DNA from: Isochrysis galbana
Taxonomy: Eukaryota > Haptophyta > Isochrysidales > Isochrysidaceae
Length of the DNA stretch: 64,000 bases
Assembly: GCA_018136815.1 (NCBI GenBank)
Contig: CM030936.1
Coordinates: 2,817,079 to 2,881,078, forward strand
Direction of reading: 5' to 3'
Shown: piece after piece, positions 21,233 to 30,854 of the stretch
Layout of the letters: each line of letters starts with the position of its first letter
Numbering within the stretch: position 1 is the first letter of the stretch
Position numbers and translations under genes: made by a program
Notes under the pieces: generated by a model
Databases searched by the model: none
Told to the model about the DNA's origin: nothing
Seen by the model: the letters and a program-made list of their open reading frames with translations, nothing else

Positions 21233-21967
21233 GACCCTATCGTTTTAACGATAGTTGAGAATAAATCTATCTATCGTAGAGTTGTCAAATCATTTGTCGG
21301 TGAACGACAGAGAACTTATGTTTCCCGGTCGCCGCATTACAGTTGTTTCGCCAGGCCCTCACCCTCTCTAATCCTCCCCCGAGAGAATTCTCCTCTCCGG
21401 CCTCGCCTCTCGCGGCTCTCCCCGGGTGCCGGGGACTTGTCTGCTTGAGCCCAGTTTTTTCTTATTGTCTCCCAGCGGGACTTTTTCTCACACTGTAAGA
21501 GGCCCCGCTTCCGCGCGGGGGGAACGGTGCCCCCCTGGCGATATTCGGACAGACAGACCCGGTTCTTGCACCCTAAAGAAAAAGAAGCAAAAAGAAAAAG
21601 GGTGCTACGCACGGGACTCCCTCTGGGCGGTAAACACGCCCCTCCGGTCGTGATTATAAATGTAAATGAGTGTTTGACCAAGCTCGTTGTAGTAGATAGT
21701 AGATACTTTGCCGACAACCCGATAATGTAGTAATAGGTATTCACTAGCTAGCGGGGTTTTGTGTTTGGTGTTGGGTAGGAATTTTCATATCTTTTTTGTT
21801 GCTGGCCATGCCAAAAGGCAGAGAAAGACAGAGCACTGGGACGACTGACGCCCCCCCCGGAGGAGAGTTAGAGGGAGGTCCGGAGGGGAGCCTCGCCAAT
21901 ATACCCCTAATATAACCATGGATTGAGCCTAAATGCCGAACTAACTCCCGAACCGCGTTCGGTGGAT

Positions 21968-22157
21968 TCAGTACCAAACCATCTTGCTTGGCGATTGACG
22001 GGCTTTCCATCCACGCACTCCAGCCTGAATGCGCGCTGCGGCTCTTGTCTTCCGCTTTGCCTCGACCAATAAGTCGGCCACGCGAAGGCAAAACGCACAT
22101 TTCCTTGCCGCTGCCTGTATTGTTTGCGTGGCGCAAATGACGGTCACCTCAGGAAGT
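21968..22157 (-). CDS. IQ-motif protein fragment, 5' part lost in the gap
   Basis: Reading away from the gap, the frame gives LPEVTVICATQTIQAAARKC and, further on, AAARIQAGVRGWKARQ, then a stop at 21968. The latter fits the calmodulin-binding IQ consensus (IQ...RG...R), and TIQAAARKC resembles a preceding partial IQ. Only the last ~60 residues are present. It may be the last exon of a larger gene. Confidence 0.5.
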
Positions 22158-22257
22158 NNNNNNNNNNNNNNNNNNNNNNNNNNNNNNNNNNNNNNNNNNN
22201 NNNNNNNNNNNNNNNNNNNNNNNNNNNNNNNNNNNNNNNNNNNNNNNNNNNNNNNNN
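22158..22257. other. assembly gap (100 N)
   Basis: Exactly 100 N, a scaffold-gap convention, so the real distance is unknown. Confidence 0.98.
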
Positions 22258-22316
22258 CAACTTCCTCATATACTCGATACCCCGATACTGGCTCCAAACA
22301 CTAGACCCGCAATTTT
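22258..22316 (+). pseudogene. LINE RT C-terminal fragment at gap edge
   Basis: Encodes NFLIYSIPRYWLQTLDP, identical in type to the LINE segments near 19560 and 43400. The LINE probably explains why the assembly broke here. Confidence 0.8.
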
Positions 22317-22496
22317 AATTAATATTGGGCCTACTTGTGGCCAACGCACTCAAGTAAAGTTGATGCTTGGCGGCACAAGGGCCGTGAGACAGCCGTTACG
22401 ACTTGCAGCAAGACGCAAAGGCGATCAAGGCCAAACCATGCATAAAAGCCAACTACAGACATTACAATCATGTACGTCTCAGTCTCAAGCTTCAAG

Positions 22497-24284
22497 CTAT
22501 CTAGTAATGGTGGGCGCACGTTCGCCATCCGCGCTGCTAAATGGATGTGAGCATGGAGGGTTCATCGTCCCCGATGATGCAGCACAGCCAATATTCGTTG
22601 CGTGCATCGTATTGGCCGCGTGACTGAAGGAGATGGATTCCCACAGCTCGACGACGGTCAAAAAATGGATGTACGCGGCGAGGACGACCGCAACGTGCCA
22701 GAACTGGTGGCTTGAGAGGTGGATGTCGAAGCGGTTATTCTGGTTCCACCGGCCGCCTCCAGTCGCTTCAGGAAAGCCCGCAGCGTAGACTATCACACCG
22801 ATGAGGTAGGTACCACCCATGGCCAGGACGCCTGTCGCAAGTTGCACGGACATTTCATTGAATTCGTGGTGTATCACGACGTGCAGCAAAGGCAGCGCGC
22901 CGACCACCCCGAGGCCGATAAACATAGCGATGCGCAGCAAGCGCCAACGTTGGGTATAGAACCAGTCCAATTGTACGCATACAAGCAGGGCACCACCGCA
23001 CAAATATATAGCACCCAGGTACAACCTGCGAAAGAAGGCGGCGTTATAGAAGCCATAGTGATAGATCGGGATCGTCGATCCTAGGATGAGCAAGATGATG
23101 CCAATATAGTCAAAGGCGCCCAGGGCATTGGCCCAGCGAGCATTCGCAGTGCCAAAGAGGTGGAAGACAGCAGACGCGCACAAGCAAGCCATCGCAGACG
23201 CGAGGAAGATGTATAGAGGCCATCGCTCTACATGGAGCGTTTCTGCTGGCCCTAGCCGGAGCTGAGGCTCCTGCACATGGGCGCCGAGTGAGGGTGTGAT
23301 GGAGTCGATGGCGGCTGCGAAGCGTGCACGCATGCTCTCAAGATTGGGCGAGCGCAGCCGCAGCTCGCCGAGATCCATCGTGAGCAGCCGCTCGAGCTCG
23401 ACCCTAAGCGAGTCCAAGTGGCGCTCAGCCTCGTTCTCGGTAGCGACTTGGTCGTGAGACTCGTAGCTATCGCCACCTTGGCTCTCTGAGGAGCACGTCA
23501 AAGGAGGCGGGCCGTCTGCAGCATCACATCCCGTCGTGTGTGCGCACGGTGCGCTTGCTAATGTTACGCACGGCGCGCCGTCGGCGTCCACACTAGCTTC
23601 ACCGCATCCCTCATGAGTGTGAGCTTCCGAGGGCTCGGCTGCAGGCGCACTCCCCGTGGCAAGATCTCGTAAGTGAGAAATCTCGTGTCTCAGCTCACTC
23701 CCGAGCTCAGAGAGTTCCTGCCCTATCTCACTGCCAAAGTGCCCAATTTCGGTGCCGATATGCGAGATCTCGTGCGAGATCTCGTGCCCAAGTTCGCGGA
23801 GGTGCTGGCGCGTGCGCGACATTACGAGTGCTGCTCGGCCAAGCAGCGCCTCTTGCGAGTGTCCAGGCAGCTGCGTGCGCGCCCATTCGGTGGCGGCATC
23901 GATGCGCTCCTCGCCGATCCCATCCCTCACCCTGTGCCGGAGCGCCTGATACGCGTGCTGCAGCTTCTCAAGGTGCGCGGAGAGGTGTAGCGCGCGGACG
24001 CTCTGTGTGGATGCAACGAATGAGACAGCGTGCTCCATCTGCACCACCTGCGTGAGCAGCCACGCAAAGAGGAAGAAGCCGAGAAGGTGGGTCCACACGT
24101 TCCACGTCTCATTGTGCCACTCAAAGACAGAGGCCACTGTCTGGCGGAAGGAGTAGCCGCGACGGTAGCCGGTGCTGATGTGGGCGTACGAGTGGAAGTC
24201 GCCCACCGGCTCGGCGGAGAGCTCTACCGCCCGCTGCGCCGGAGAGGGGCTGGCGGCGGCAGGCGACGAGGCGCCCTCGGACAT
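22497..24284 (-). CDS. PAQR / adiponectin-receptor-like (hemolysin III fold) protein with large insertion
   Basis: Single exon, 595 residues. PAQR landmarks are present: ETWNVWTHLLGF (about 59-70) before TM1, SAVFHLFG (371-378) with Ser/His and FDYIGI (391-396) with Asp, and near the C-terminus LSSHQFWHVAVVLAAYIHF with the HxxxH pair. These Ser/His/Asp/His/His residues are the metal-binding set of AdipoR/PAQR hydrolase-like receptors. About seven hydrophobic segments occur. Between TM1 (ends ~85) and TM2 (starts ~355) lie about 265 extra residues, including seven-residue repeats at 166-207 (GHEISHE, ISHIGTE, IGHFGSE, IGQELSE, LGSELRH), a Cys/His-containing low-complexity stretch (222-264) and an acidic helix (280-330). 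In known members this link is short. The start MSEGASSPAA is the first ATG after the divergent promoter. Substrate and ligand are unknown; membrane location is clear. Confidence 0.88.
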   Translation of the reverse strand: MSEGASSPAAASPSPAQRAVELSAEPVGDFHSYAHISTGYRRGYSFRQTVASVFEWHNETWNVWTHLLGFFLFAWLLTQVVQMEHAVSFVASTQSVRALHLSAHLEKLQHAYQALRHRVRDGIGEERIDAATEWARTQLPGHSQEALLGRAALVMSRTRQHLRELGHEISHEISHIGTEIGHFGSEIGQELSELGSELRHEISHLRDLATGSAPAAEPSEAHTHEGCGEASVDADGAPCVTLASAPCAHTTGCDAADGPPPLTCSSESQGGDSYESHDQVATENEAERHLDSLRVELERLLTMDLGELRLRSPNLESMRARFAAAIDSITPSLGAHVQEPQLRLGPAETLHVERWPLYIFLASAMACLCASAVFHLFGTANARWANALGAFDYIGIILLILGSTIPIYHYGFYNAAFFRRLYLGAIYLCGGALLVCVQLDWFYTQRWRLLRIAMFIGLGVVGALPLLHVVIHHEFNEMSVQLATGVLAMGGTYLIGVIVYAAGFPEATGGGRWNQNNRFDIHLSSHQFWHVAVVLAAYIHFLTVVELWESISFSHAANTMHATNIGCAASSGTMNPPCSHPFSSADGERAPTITR

Positions 24285-24630
24285 CAGGAAATGTACCCTA
24301 TGGTTCTTGGGGGTGGGGAAGAGAGATCCGTTGGGGCAGGGGGTGGGCGGAGAGGGAGAGGGAGAGGGTTAGGGTTAGGGTTAGGGGAGAGAGAGCTCCT
24401 GTGGGGGCCTGTGCCAGAGGGGGGGGGAGCAGGGCAGAAGTCCTTGAGTTCAAGGGGGATGATGATGCCGGAGGGAGAAGAGGGTCTGGAGCCAGGGAGA
24501 GAGAGAGAGGAGAGAGAGGGAGAGGGAGAGGGAGAGGGAGAGAGAGAGAGGGAAGGAGAGAGAAAGAGAGAGAGAGAGATCCCTCCCTGGCCGGACTACG
24601 GGGAGCATCAAGCAGGCCCCGGAGGATCGG
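24285..24630. promoter_or_regulatory. divergent intergenic region with telomere-like repeat and GA tracts
   Basis: This 346-bp stretch separates the starts of two divergent genes. It contains GGGTTAGGGTTAGGGTTAGG at about 24368-24387, a short interstitial telomere-type repeat, then several GAGAGA/GGGAGA tracts (24350-24580). No TATA motif is evident. A shared promoter is inferred from the arrangement only. Confidence 0.5.
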
Positions 24631-25471
24631 ATGGGTGCCCTCGCTCTCCTGGCTGGCGCTCTGGCGTTCAGCTCGCCGTACGTGCATCCCAAGCGCTCGT
24701 GGGCGTGCTGCGCTCGTCCTGCACAAGCGCGGAGCGCAGTCTCTCTGCTCGCGCAGCGTGCTGCAGCAATCTGCGGATGCGGCACGCCTGCTGGTTGGCC
24801 AGAGGCTCTGCGCGCCACCTCTCAGCAGCAGGTCCTCGAGCGCAAGGGCCGTGCTCCTGCGCCGATCATGCTCGAATTGGCCGGAGTTGACGTACAGGGC
24901 GCTGCCTCTTTAGTGGGAGTTGTGTTCTCAATCTTCATGTCGAAGCAGGATTCAGACGCTAAGATGGAAAAGAAGATCGACGCCCTCGAAGAGAAGATGG
25001 AAAAGAGGTTCAACGCCTTCCAGCTTGAGGTCAATCAGAAGATTGACGCCCTCGAAGAGAAGATGGAAGAGAGGTTCAACGCCTTCCAGCTTGAGGTCAA
25101 TCAGAAGATTGACGCCCTCAATGAAAAGGCCGACGCCCTCGAAGAGAAGATGGAAGAGAGGTTCAACGCCTTCCAGCTTGAGGTCAGTAAGAACATTGAC
25201 GCCCTCGAAGAGAAGATGGAAAAGAGGTTCAACGCCTTCCAGCTTGAGGTCAATCAGTAGATCGACGCCTTCCGCCTTCCGACTTGAGGTCAATAAGAAG
25301 ATCGACGCCTTACAACTTGAGGTCAATAAGAAGATCGATGCCTTCGACAGCACGCTGAAGCTGAAGGAAGTCAGGAACGTTGTCGCTGAGCTCAGCCGTT
25401 CCGAAGCTCGTTGGCAGGGATTCGAGGAGGGGCTTTCCCAAGCACGTGATCGTTCGACGAGTTCCATTTGA
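24631..25471 (+). CDS. coiled-coil tandem-repeat protein with plastid-targeting-like N-terminus, frame broken near its end
   Basis: The N-terminus MGALALLAGALAFSSPYV is a signal-peptide-like hydrophobic stretch with ALAF before a Ser/Arg/Ala-rich segment, the pattern of bipartite plastid targeting in algae with red secondary plastids. After a hydrophobic AASLVGVVFSIFM (about 93-105), a 22-residue unit repeats (KIDALEEKMEERFNAFQ plus LEVNQ) four times, one copy carrying an 8-residue expansion; each unit is a strong amphipathic helix, so a long coiled coil is expected. The DNA repeat unit is 66 bp. The frame meets TAG at 25258, but the repeat continues in another frame (FRLEVNK, KIDALQLEVNK, KIDAFDSTLKLKEV) to a stop at 25471. 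Either the gene has lost its tail by a stop plus frame change, or the assembly is imperfect in this repetitive stretch. Function unknown. Confidence 0.65.
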
Positions 25472-25499
25472 GTGGACGTGGTCGTGAAGCTTCCACTAC

Positions 25500-25930
25500 T
25501 AAAACACACTGACAAACACCCTCACTTCAAACACATCACACATAGAAGGATAGGAACCAAGAACAGATTCACGGACAGCCTAACGGAGAAGTGTAGGCTG
25601 TGCAACCGCCATTAGGAGAACTCGTGCCACCTAGCGTGGTGCCCCGCGACGAAAAAAGTATTCGACGCCATAGACGCCATCACAGACTACACCCCCAGCG
25701 CGAATCGAACCCGAAAGCAAAAGGCAAAGGACAGACTATTCGCATATCTAGACGCGACCACCCCCGACAACTTGAAAACTCTATACATCATCGCGTGGAA
25801 ATACATAATAAGGGACTTCTATAGAGTAGAGTTCGAGTCATACGAATACCATTATATACCCGTTCTAGAATCCACATTAGTGAGATTCACTACCCTAGTA
25901 AGAGGCCTTGTTACTTGTTACGCCGAACAC
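25500..25930 (+). pseudogene. LINE 3'-end relic (zinc-knuckle C-terminal segment)
   Basis: Encodes ENSCHLAWCPATKKVF preceded by CRLC, then KAKDRLFAYLDA, TLYIIAWKYIIRDFYRVEFE and LVRFTTLVRGL. These match the intact-looking segment at 53110-53520. A TAG stop sits inside the Cys/His cluster (about 25610), so it is inactive. Confidence 0.85.
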
Positions 25931-26070
25931 ACATAGCCTGGCCCGCACAAGAAAGGCGGCCCAGGGAAGAAAACCAAAACTCAAGAGCCCGCCGGAGCTC
26001 AGCGCTCCGACATTTAAAGAAGACGACAAAGGAACATTAAAAATGAGTGCCCGCCTAGACTTGGTAGCGA

Positions 26071-27147
26071 AAAAAAAACCTTTTAATATTCTCACCTCGC
26101 GCGCGGCTATGTAGCTGACTATCGTAGCCACGCCCATTTCCCCTCCTCTCCCTCACTTCCCGCCTTGCGGCATCTCCCCTCGTGCTCTACTTAGGGGCCC
26201 AGGTTGTGGGGGGGGTCGGGTAGGGCGGGGGTGCACCGGCCCCTAGTGGTCTGTTCTCGCTCGCCTTCCTCCTGTGCCTCTAGGTGGCCCGTGTCTCACT
26301 GTGTTGGTGTGAGCGGTTAATTGTTGCTGCGTCGCCTTTGCTCTCATCGCCCGTCCCCTTTGGGATGTCTTCGAGGAGGGAGACGCGCCTCTGCCTCAGG
26401 CGAGCTTTTCAGCTAGGCCGAGTGCCTCTGCTACGAGGCCGAGGTTGTCGTTCATTGTTAGATTTCCTTTGTCGTTTTCTATAAAAATGGGGGCGCTGAG
26501 CTCTTACGGTTTCTTTAGCTTAGGTTTCCTGCCCTGGGCCACCGTGCGAGCGCGCATTCGGTAATGGCCGTTTGGCGGGGTAGTGCTCCTCACCAGGGTT
26601 GTGAACCTTATTAGCGTGGATTCTAAGACCGGTATGTAGTGGTATGCGTGCGATTCAAACTCTATTCTGTAGAAGTCTCTTATTATGTATCTCCATGCTA
26701 TTACGTAGAGGGTTTTTAGGCTATCGGGCGTGGCTGCTGTCGGGTAGGCAAACAGTCGGTCTTTTATTTTCTGTTTTTAGACTTGGTAGCGAAAGCAATC
26801 GGCCTTGCCGAGAGGCTCGCCTGAGACCTAGGCACACACCCCCCCCGCCTCTGAATAACAAGCAACCACAGACGCGAAAACAACAATGACGACACAAGCG
26901 ACAACCATCACATCACGCGACGACACCCACGCCTCGACACAGAAGAAGCGGGCCACCTAGAGGCACAGGAGGAAGACGGGGAATCTCCACTAGCGGTCGG
27001 TGCACCCCGCCCAACCTGGGCCCCAAGTAGCGCACGAGGGGAGTTGCCGCAAGGCGGGAAGCGAGGGAGAGGAAGGGAAGTGGGCGTGGCTACAGTAGCT
27101 AAACCCATGGCCGCGCGCGAGGCGTGAACATTAAAAGGTTTTTATTT
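26071..27147. mobile_element. inverted pair of LINE-related 5' repeats enclosing a reversed LINE 3' end
   Basis: 26071-26300 (+) and the reverse complement of 26920-27147 match over ~220 bp (AAAACCTTTTAAT, CTCGCGCGCGGC, CTTCCCGCCTTGCGGCA, TCCTCCTGTGCCTCTAGGTG). Between them, 26480-26790 on the minus strand encodes a LINE 3'-end segment (IAWRYIIRDFYRIEFE, LESTLIRFTTLV). The phrase GACTTGGTAGCGAAA occurs at about 26060 and again at 26781. This is a nest of insertions, not one intact element. Confidence 0.7.
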
Positions 27148-27462
27148 CATACATCCATCCATCTCTACGTGTTCCAAGTAGAGTAAATAAATGCAGCCAA
27201 CAAATTGATAATTTACGACTCTGCGGTGCGCATTGCATTGCAGTTGCGAGACGGAAACGCGGGAATGCAGCTGCTGCGGCATGCCGTGGCAACAGCAGCA
27301 GCGCCCGTACCAACATGCGCGTCAACGATGCATGATGCTATACAGCCAGCAGTCGACATTTGTCGCAGGGCACAACATTCAACAGTGGATGTCGGGTGAG
27401 ATGAGTCTCGTTGGTTGACCCATCCGTCTACAACGTCATCGCAAATCACACCAAAAGCAGCC

Positions 27463-28078
27463 TCACCGGTCTTTGGATCGCCTTGCTGCCTCATCGGCGG
27501 TCAAGCCAGCTGATCCTCGTTCCGTTTTGGCATCTTCCTTTCCTGTAACAATGAGCTGATAGCTATCGTCCATATCGACCGTTGCACCCAACAGGCCGCC
27601 CTCACCTACCCATAGCGCCTTGCGCTCCACGAAGACGACTGCATTATGAGGTAAATCGATGCGCTCATCCGTTCGGTCTAGCCCGCCCTCACGCACAAAA
27701 TTCAGAGTGTAAGAGAAGCCAGTCGGTGAACCCCAATCATTTGTCATTCCCAGACGGACGCCCACAGCATCCGTTTGCGTGCCGAGCAGCGCTACGATGC
27801 CCTTCGCAGCTTTGTCAGTCTGCGAGGCGGGTCGGAGAAGGTACGTTTGAGCCGGTGGGAAAGCGTATACAGAAAGCATACATCTGCGGGCATGCCGCAG
27901 ATCTCACCACAATGATCGAAGGCGGAAGCTTCCGCCGCCACCGGAACGCAGCCGGCCAAGGCGGCTGCGGGGAGCTTAGCGGGGATTGCAGCGGTTGGAA
28001 GGCTCGACGGCAAAGAAGAACTGCTGGTGAGGTTGCCATGCGTGCCGCTCCTCTCGATCGTCTTGCAAGGCGGAGCAT
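27463..28078 (-). CDS. mitochondrial IscA/HesB-like A-type Fe-S protein lacking the first cysteine
   Basis: Exon 1 (28078-27908) begins MLRLARRSRGAARMATSPAV, an Arg/Ala/Ser-rich mitochondrial presequence. An 88-bp intron (GTGAGA...CCTCGCAG) joins in phase to exon 2 at 27819. The join reads PPSIIV then TDKAAKGIVALLG, AVGVRLGMTNDWGSP, TGFSYTLNFV and VVFVERKAL, in the order of the IscA fold (helix, R.G....GC.G..Y...F.., then the V..D..A strand). A-type scaffold proteins hold Fe-S or iron through three Cys: one in the G-C-x-G turn and two in a C-terminal CGCG. Here the turn reads WGSPTGFSY, without Cys, and no C-terminal CGCG is found before the stop at 27463. A GGTGAGG at about 27465 may be a donor to an unseen last exon that could carry the CGCG, so only the first loss is certain. 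Confidence 0.7.
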
Positions 28079-28281
28079 GGCAGCACACGATGAGAGCGTC
28101 CACCCCCGCACTCCTGCTGCACCTTGCCCGCAACTTCTCTTTTGTTCCTCAGCTCGTTCTCTTCTCATCTTACTCTGCAGGAGTAGATCATCGCGGGTTT
28201 GCTCTCTTGTTCGTTCGCTCGCTCGTTCTCTCTCATCTTCGCTCTCTAACGCCGCCTATCTCAAAAACATAGGCTATAGTC

Positions 28282-28804
28282 GAGGGTTTTTGCACGGCCG
28301 CAACAGGGTCTCAAGAGGGTCTCCACACAGCGCCTCTCAACAAGTCGCGCTGTGGAGATGTCTATTGGGACCGTTCCAATAAATAAGCGTAGTGAGGCGC
28401 TATTGAGGACTCCGCCCCACCTCAACAATGGAGAAGGCGCGCCGCTGCCCCACCGTTGCCACGCCGCTTCTCGTCGTCCCCGCACCTGCCACGGGCCCAC
28501 TGCAAGGCGTCGCGGCCCGAGCCCTGCTTGATGACTGCCTCTCCCTCACCCTCCCTCTCCAGGCACCCACGCTGCTTGTGCTTGTGCGCAGGCCAAGCGT
28601 GTACGATACCAATGGACAGGCGAGAAGAAGGTGGCGTTGCTCACGCAGATCGTCGCCACGGGCAAGAACGCCTTCATGACGGCGAAGGGCTCGAAGGCCG
28701 TGGATGACTTCGTGTCGCAGCTCGATGTGTGGACCAACGCGGAGACCGGCATCATCCCCTTGCTCAACATGCATGCCCGGGAGTTCAAGGACAACCCCAT
28801 CTGA
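28282..28804 (+). pseudogene. relic of a second PIF/Harbinger-family element (end plus Myb-like ORF)
   Basis: GAGGGTTTTTGCA at 28282-28294 resembles the 13-bp terminus of the Harbinger element at 44404 and faces inward. About 330 bp further in, after a TGCGCAG acceptor, the frame RYQWTGEKKVALLTQIV...VWTNAETGIIPLLNMH parallels RWSIPRRVALLRQV...VWTNPDNGILTLLM of the Myb-like protein at 47576-47863. Orientation and spacing relative to the terminus agree with the intact element. The frame stops at 28804, so the rest is lost. Confidence 0.65.
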
Positions 28805-28910
28805 CGAATTGGGATGGCCCATAGGGCCTGAGGGCAATGAGGAAGGGGCGAAGCCGGCGGCAGGCGCGGCGAGGGAGACCAATTCGGAGGTGCTGACGGG
28901 CTGAAGCCCG

Positions 28911-29480
28911 TTAGCAGAGGAAGGCGGGCAGGCGGGCTTGGACGAGGGCGGTGGCTCGGTAGGGCTCGTAGGCCCCCTCCGAGTCCGATGGCAACGGTGG
29001 GACGGCCTCATCCGCCTCCGAGGGTGGGGGATATGCCTCAACAGCCTCTTCCATGCAGATTTCAGTGAGAGCGGGCTCATGCCCGCTCTCCACAGCATCG
29101 GAGGGCGATGGGGGTGGTGATGGAGGCGCGGCGCCGGCCTCGAATGGGTGAAAGACGGTGGTATCCGCGAGCTCGGCCTCTGAGGAGGCGCGGTCTTCGG
29201 GAGTGGTGGTGGGCAGAGCGGGCAGGAGGCCCGCTTCTGCAGGAGGAGGGGCCTTGGGCCCCTTTGGCGGGCCCGGCGCGGGACGCGTCGACTTAGAGTC
29301 TTCACCTGACGGATCCGAGGTTACCACTGCCTCGGATGGGAACAGAGGGGACGGAAGGGAAGCGGCGAGAGGCGCGGCGGAAGTTGGGGGGTGGCCAATG
29401 ACGGGCTGGACCACCTCCTCAGCAGAGAAAGGCGGGAGGACGGGCTTGGGCGACGGCGAGCGCGACGACGGAGCGGACAT
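28911..29480 (-). CDS. Pro/Ser/Glu-rich hypothetical ORF in transposon debris
   Basis: About 190 codons from MSAPSSRSPSPKPVLPPF to a stop at 28911. Composition is Pro, Ala, Ser and Glu, with no recognisable domain. It sits between transposon relics and is probably a retroelement- or transposon-derived ORF, or not a gene. Confidence 0.3.
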   Translation of the reverse strand: MSAPSSRSPSPKPVLPPFSAEEVVQPVIGHPPTSAAPLAASLPSPLFPSEAVVTSDPSGEDSKSTRPAPGPPKGPKAPPPAEAGLLPALPTTTPEDRASSEAELADTTVFHPFEAGAAPPSPPPSPSDAVESGHEPALTEICMEEAVEAYPPPSEADEAVPPLPSDSEGAYEPYRATALVQARLPAFLC

Positions 29481-29740
29481 GGCTGGGAGGGTCGGGATGG
29501 ATAGGCTGAGGCTGAGGGATTGGTGAGGTTTGGTATTGAGGTAGTGTTGAGAACGAGGGACGGGAACGGGAACGAGAACGAGAACGAGAGCGACGAACGA
29601 AGAACGACAGACGACAGACGGTCCGGGGCCGATGGACCGACGAGATGACACTACACTCACGTCAACACTCTCCACACTAACGTATCCCTATCACGGAACG
29701 CACAGGAATCCGCTGACAGATCGAACAAGGAAGAGAATGT

Positions 29741-29879
29741 GTCGAACACGCGATGACTACTGGCTCGTGGGCAGAGGGCCGTTCGATCGAGCCGGCAGCT
29801 GACGCGGCCGTGAAGGAGTCGTAGGTGGTTGCTTGCGGGAATATGTCTGAGAGGTCATAGTAGAAGTCGGGTCTGACAG
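29741..29879 (+). repeat. 139-bp direct repeat, copy 1 (copy 2 at 30707-30845)
   Basis: Both copies run from GTCGAACACGCGATGACTAC to AGAAGTCGGGTCTGACAG with a single evident difference (GGGCCG versus GGGCTG). The offset is 966 bp. On the minus strand both encode RPDFYYDLSDIFPQATTYDS. It could be a short terminal repeat pair of a small element or a partial duplication. Confidence 0.85.
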
Positions 29880-30105
29880 CTTCTACCATCGAGTGCGAGG
29901 GACGAGAAGAGAGACGGAGGTTCGGAGGCTCACAACGCGCGGCGTTGGAGGGTAGGGCCGAGGCTAGCTAGCGAGCTAGAGGAAGAGAGAGAAGGAGAAT
30001 GAGAGCTTCTTAGGTCCAAGGTAGACACGAGAGACTACAACGCAGGGACTCAAAAAGACCCCTCGTCACACAGACACACACGAACTAAACCAAACAGGGC
30101 GAAAA

Positions 30106-30690
30106 CTAACCACACTCAGGGCGGACTGTCAAGCGTCGGCACCAAGGCAACTCATCGGCGCACAGACATGCGAAACAGAGAAGTCGGAACAACGAGAGCA
30201 GACCTCGCTGTGGAGCTACCGCCGATATACGAAGAGAAGACGGAAGACTACAACCGATGCATGAAGAGAAGACGGAAGACAGTCGTGGAACGTTTGATGA
30301 CCTCGAAAGAAAGTAAGAGAAGGGGTAGAATGTCGCCGACGAGACCTTGAGGCTTAAAATAAACGATAAACCACCGGTTAGAAGTAAAAGTCTGTCATCG
30401 TATGGAATACGACACTCCCCGACTAAATTCGAGTCGTCTCGACGAGCGGCATGGAAGGAGAACAAAGCAACCGAACTCGGAGTGCATCCGGGGGTTTTCG
30501 ACCGCGACGAAGGGAGCGTCGGAAAGGGCCATCGAGACGAACACTCGCGCTGCCGATTCGAGAGCGAGCCGCCTGTTGGGTTCCTTGTCGAGCCATTGGC
30601 GGCTGACCGCGGACAGCCGAAAGAAGTTCCCGCTGTTTCCATGGGCAGAAGTGGAGCGGGATTATGGGACGGCGCGGTCGTAGGCGCCAA
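30106..30690 (-). CDS. hypothetical ORF downstream of repeat copy 2
   Basis: A minus-strand frame reads from within repeat copy 2 through APTTAPSHNPAPLLPMETAG to a stop at 30106. It is Ser/Pro/Arg-rich and has no recognisable domain. Because it starts in a duplicated segment, transposon origin is likely. Confidence 0.25.
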   Translation of the reverse strand: MAPTTAPSHNPAPLLPMETAGTSFGCPRSAANGSTRNPTGGSLSNRQRECSSRWPFPTLPSSRSKTPGCTPSSVALFSFHAARRDDSNLVGECRIPYDDRLLLLTGGLSFILSLKVSSATFYPFSYFLSRSSNVPRLSSVFSSCIGCSLPSSLRISAVAPQRGLLSLFRLLCFACLCADELPWCRRLTVRPECG

Positions 30691-30854
30691 GACGGAATTT
30701 GTGCTTGTCGAACACGCGATGACTACTGGCTCGTGGGCAGAGGGCTGTTCGATCGAGCCGGCAGCTGACGCGGCCGTGAAGGAGTCGTAGGTGGTTGCTT
30801 GCGGGAATATGTCTGAGAGGTCATAGTAGAAGTCGGGTCTGACAGGCTACTTGG

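Noticed and set aside
24366-24390. Chromosome end (telomere)
   Set aside because: Only about three units, and genes continue on both sides.
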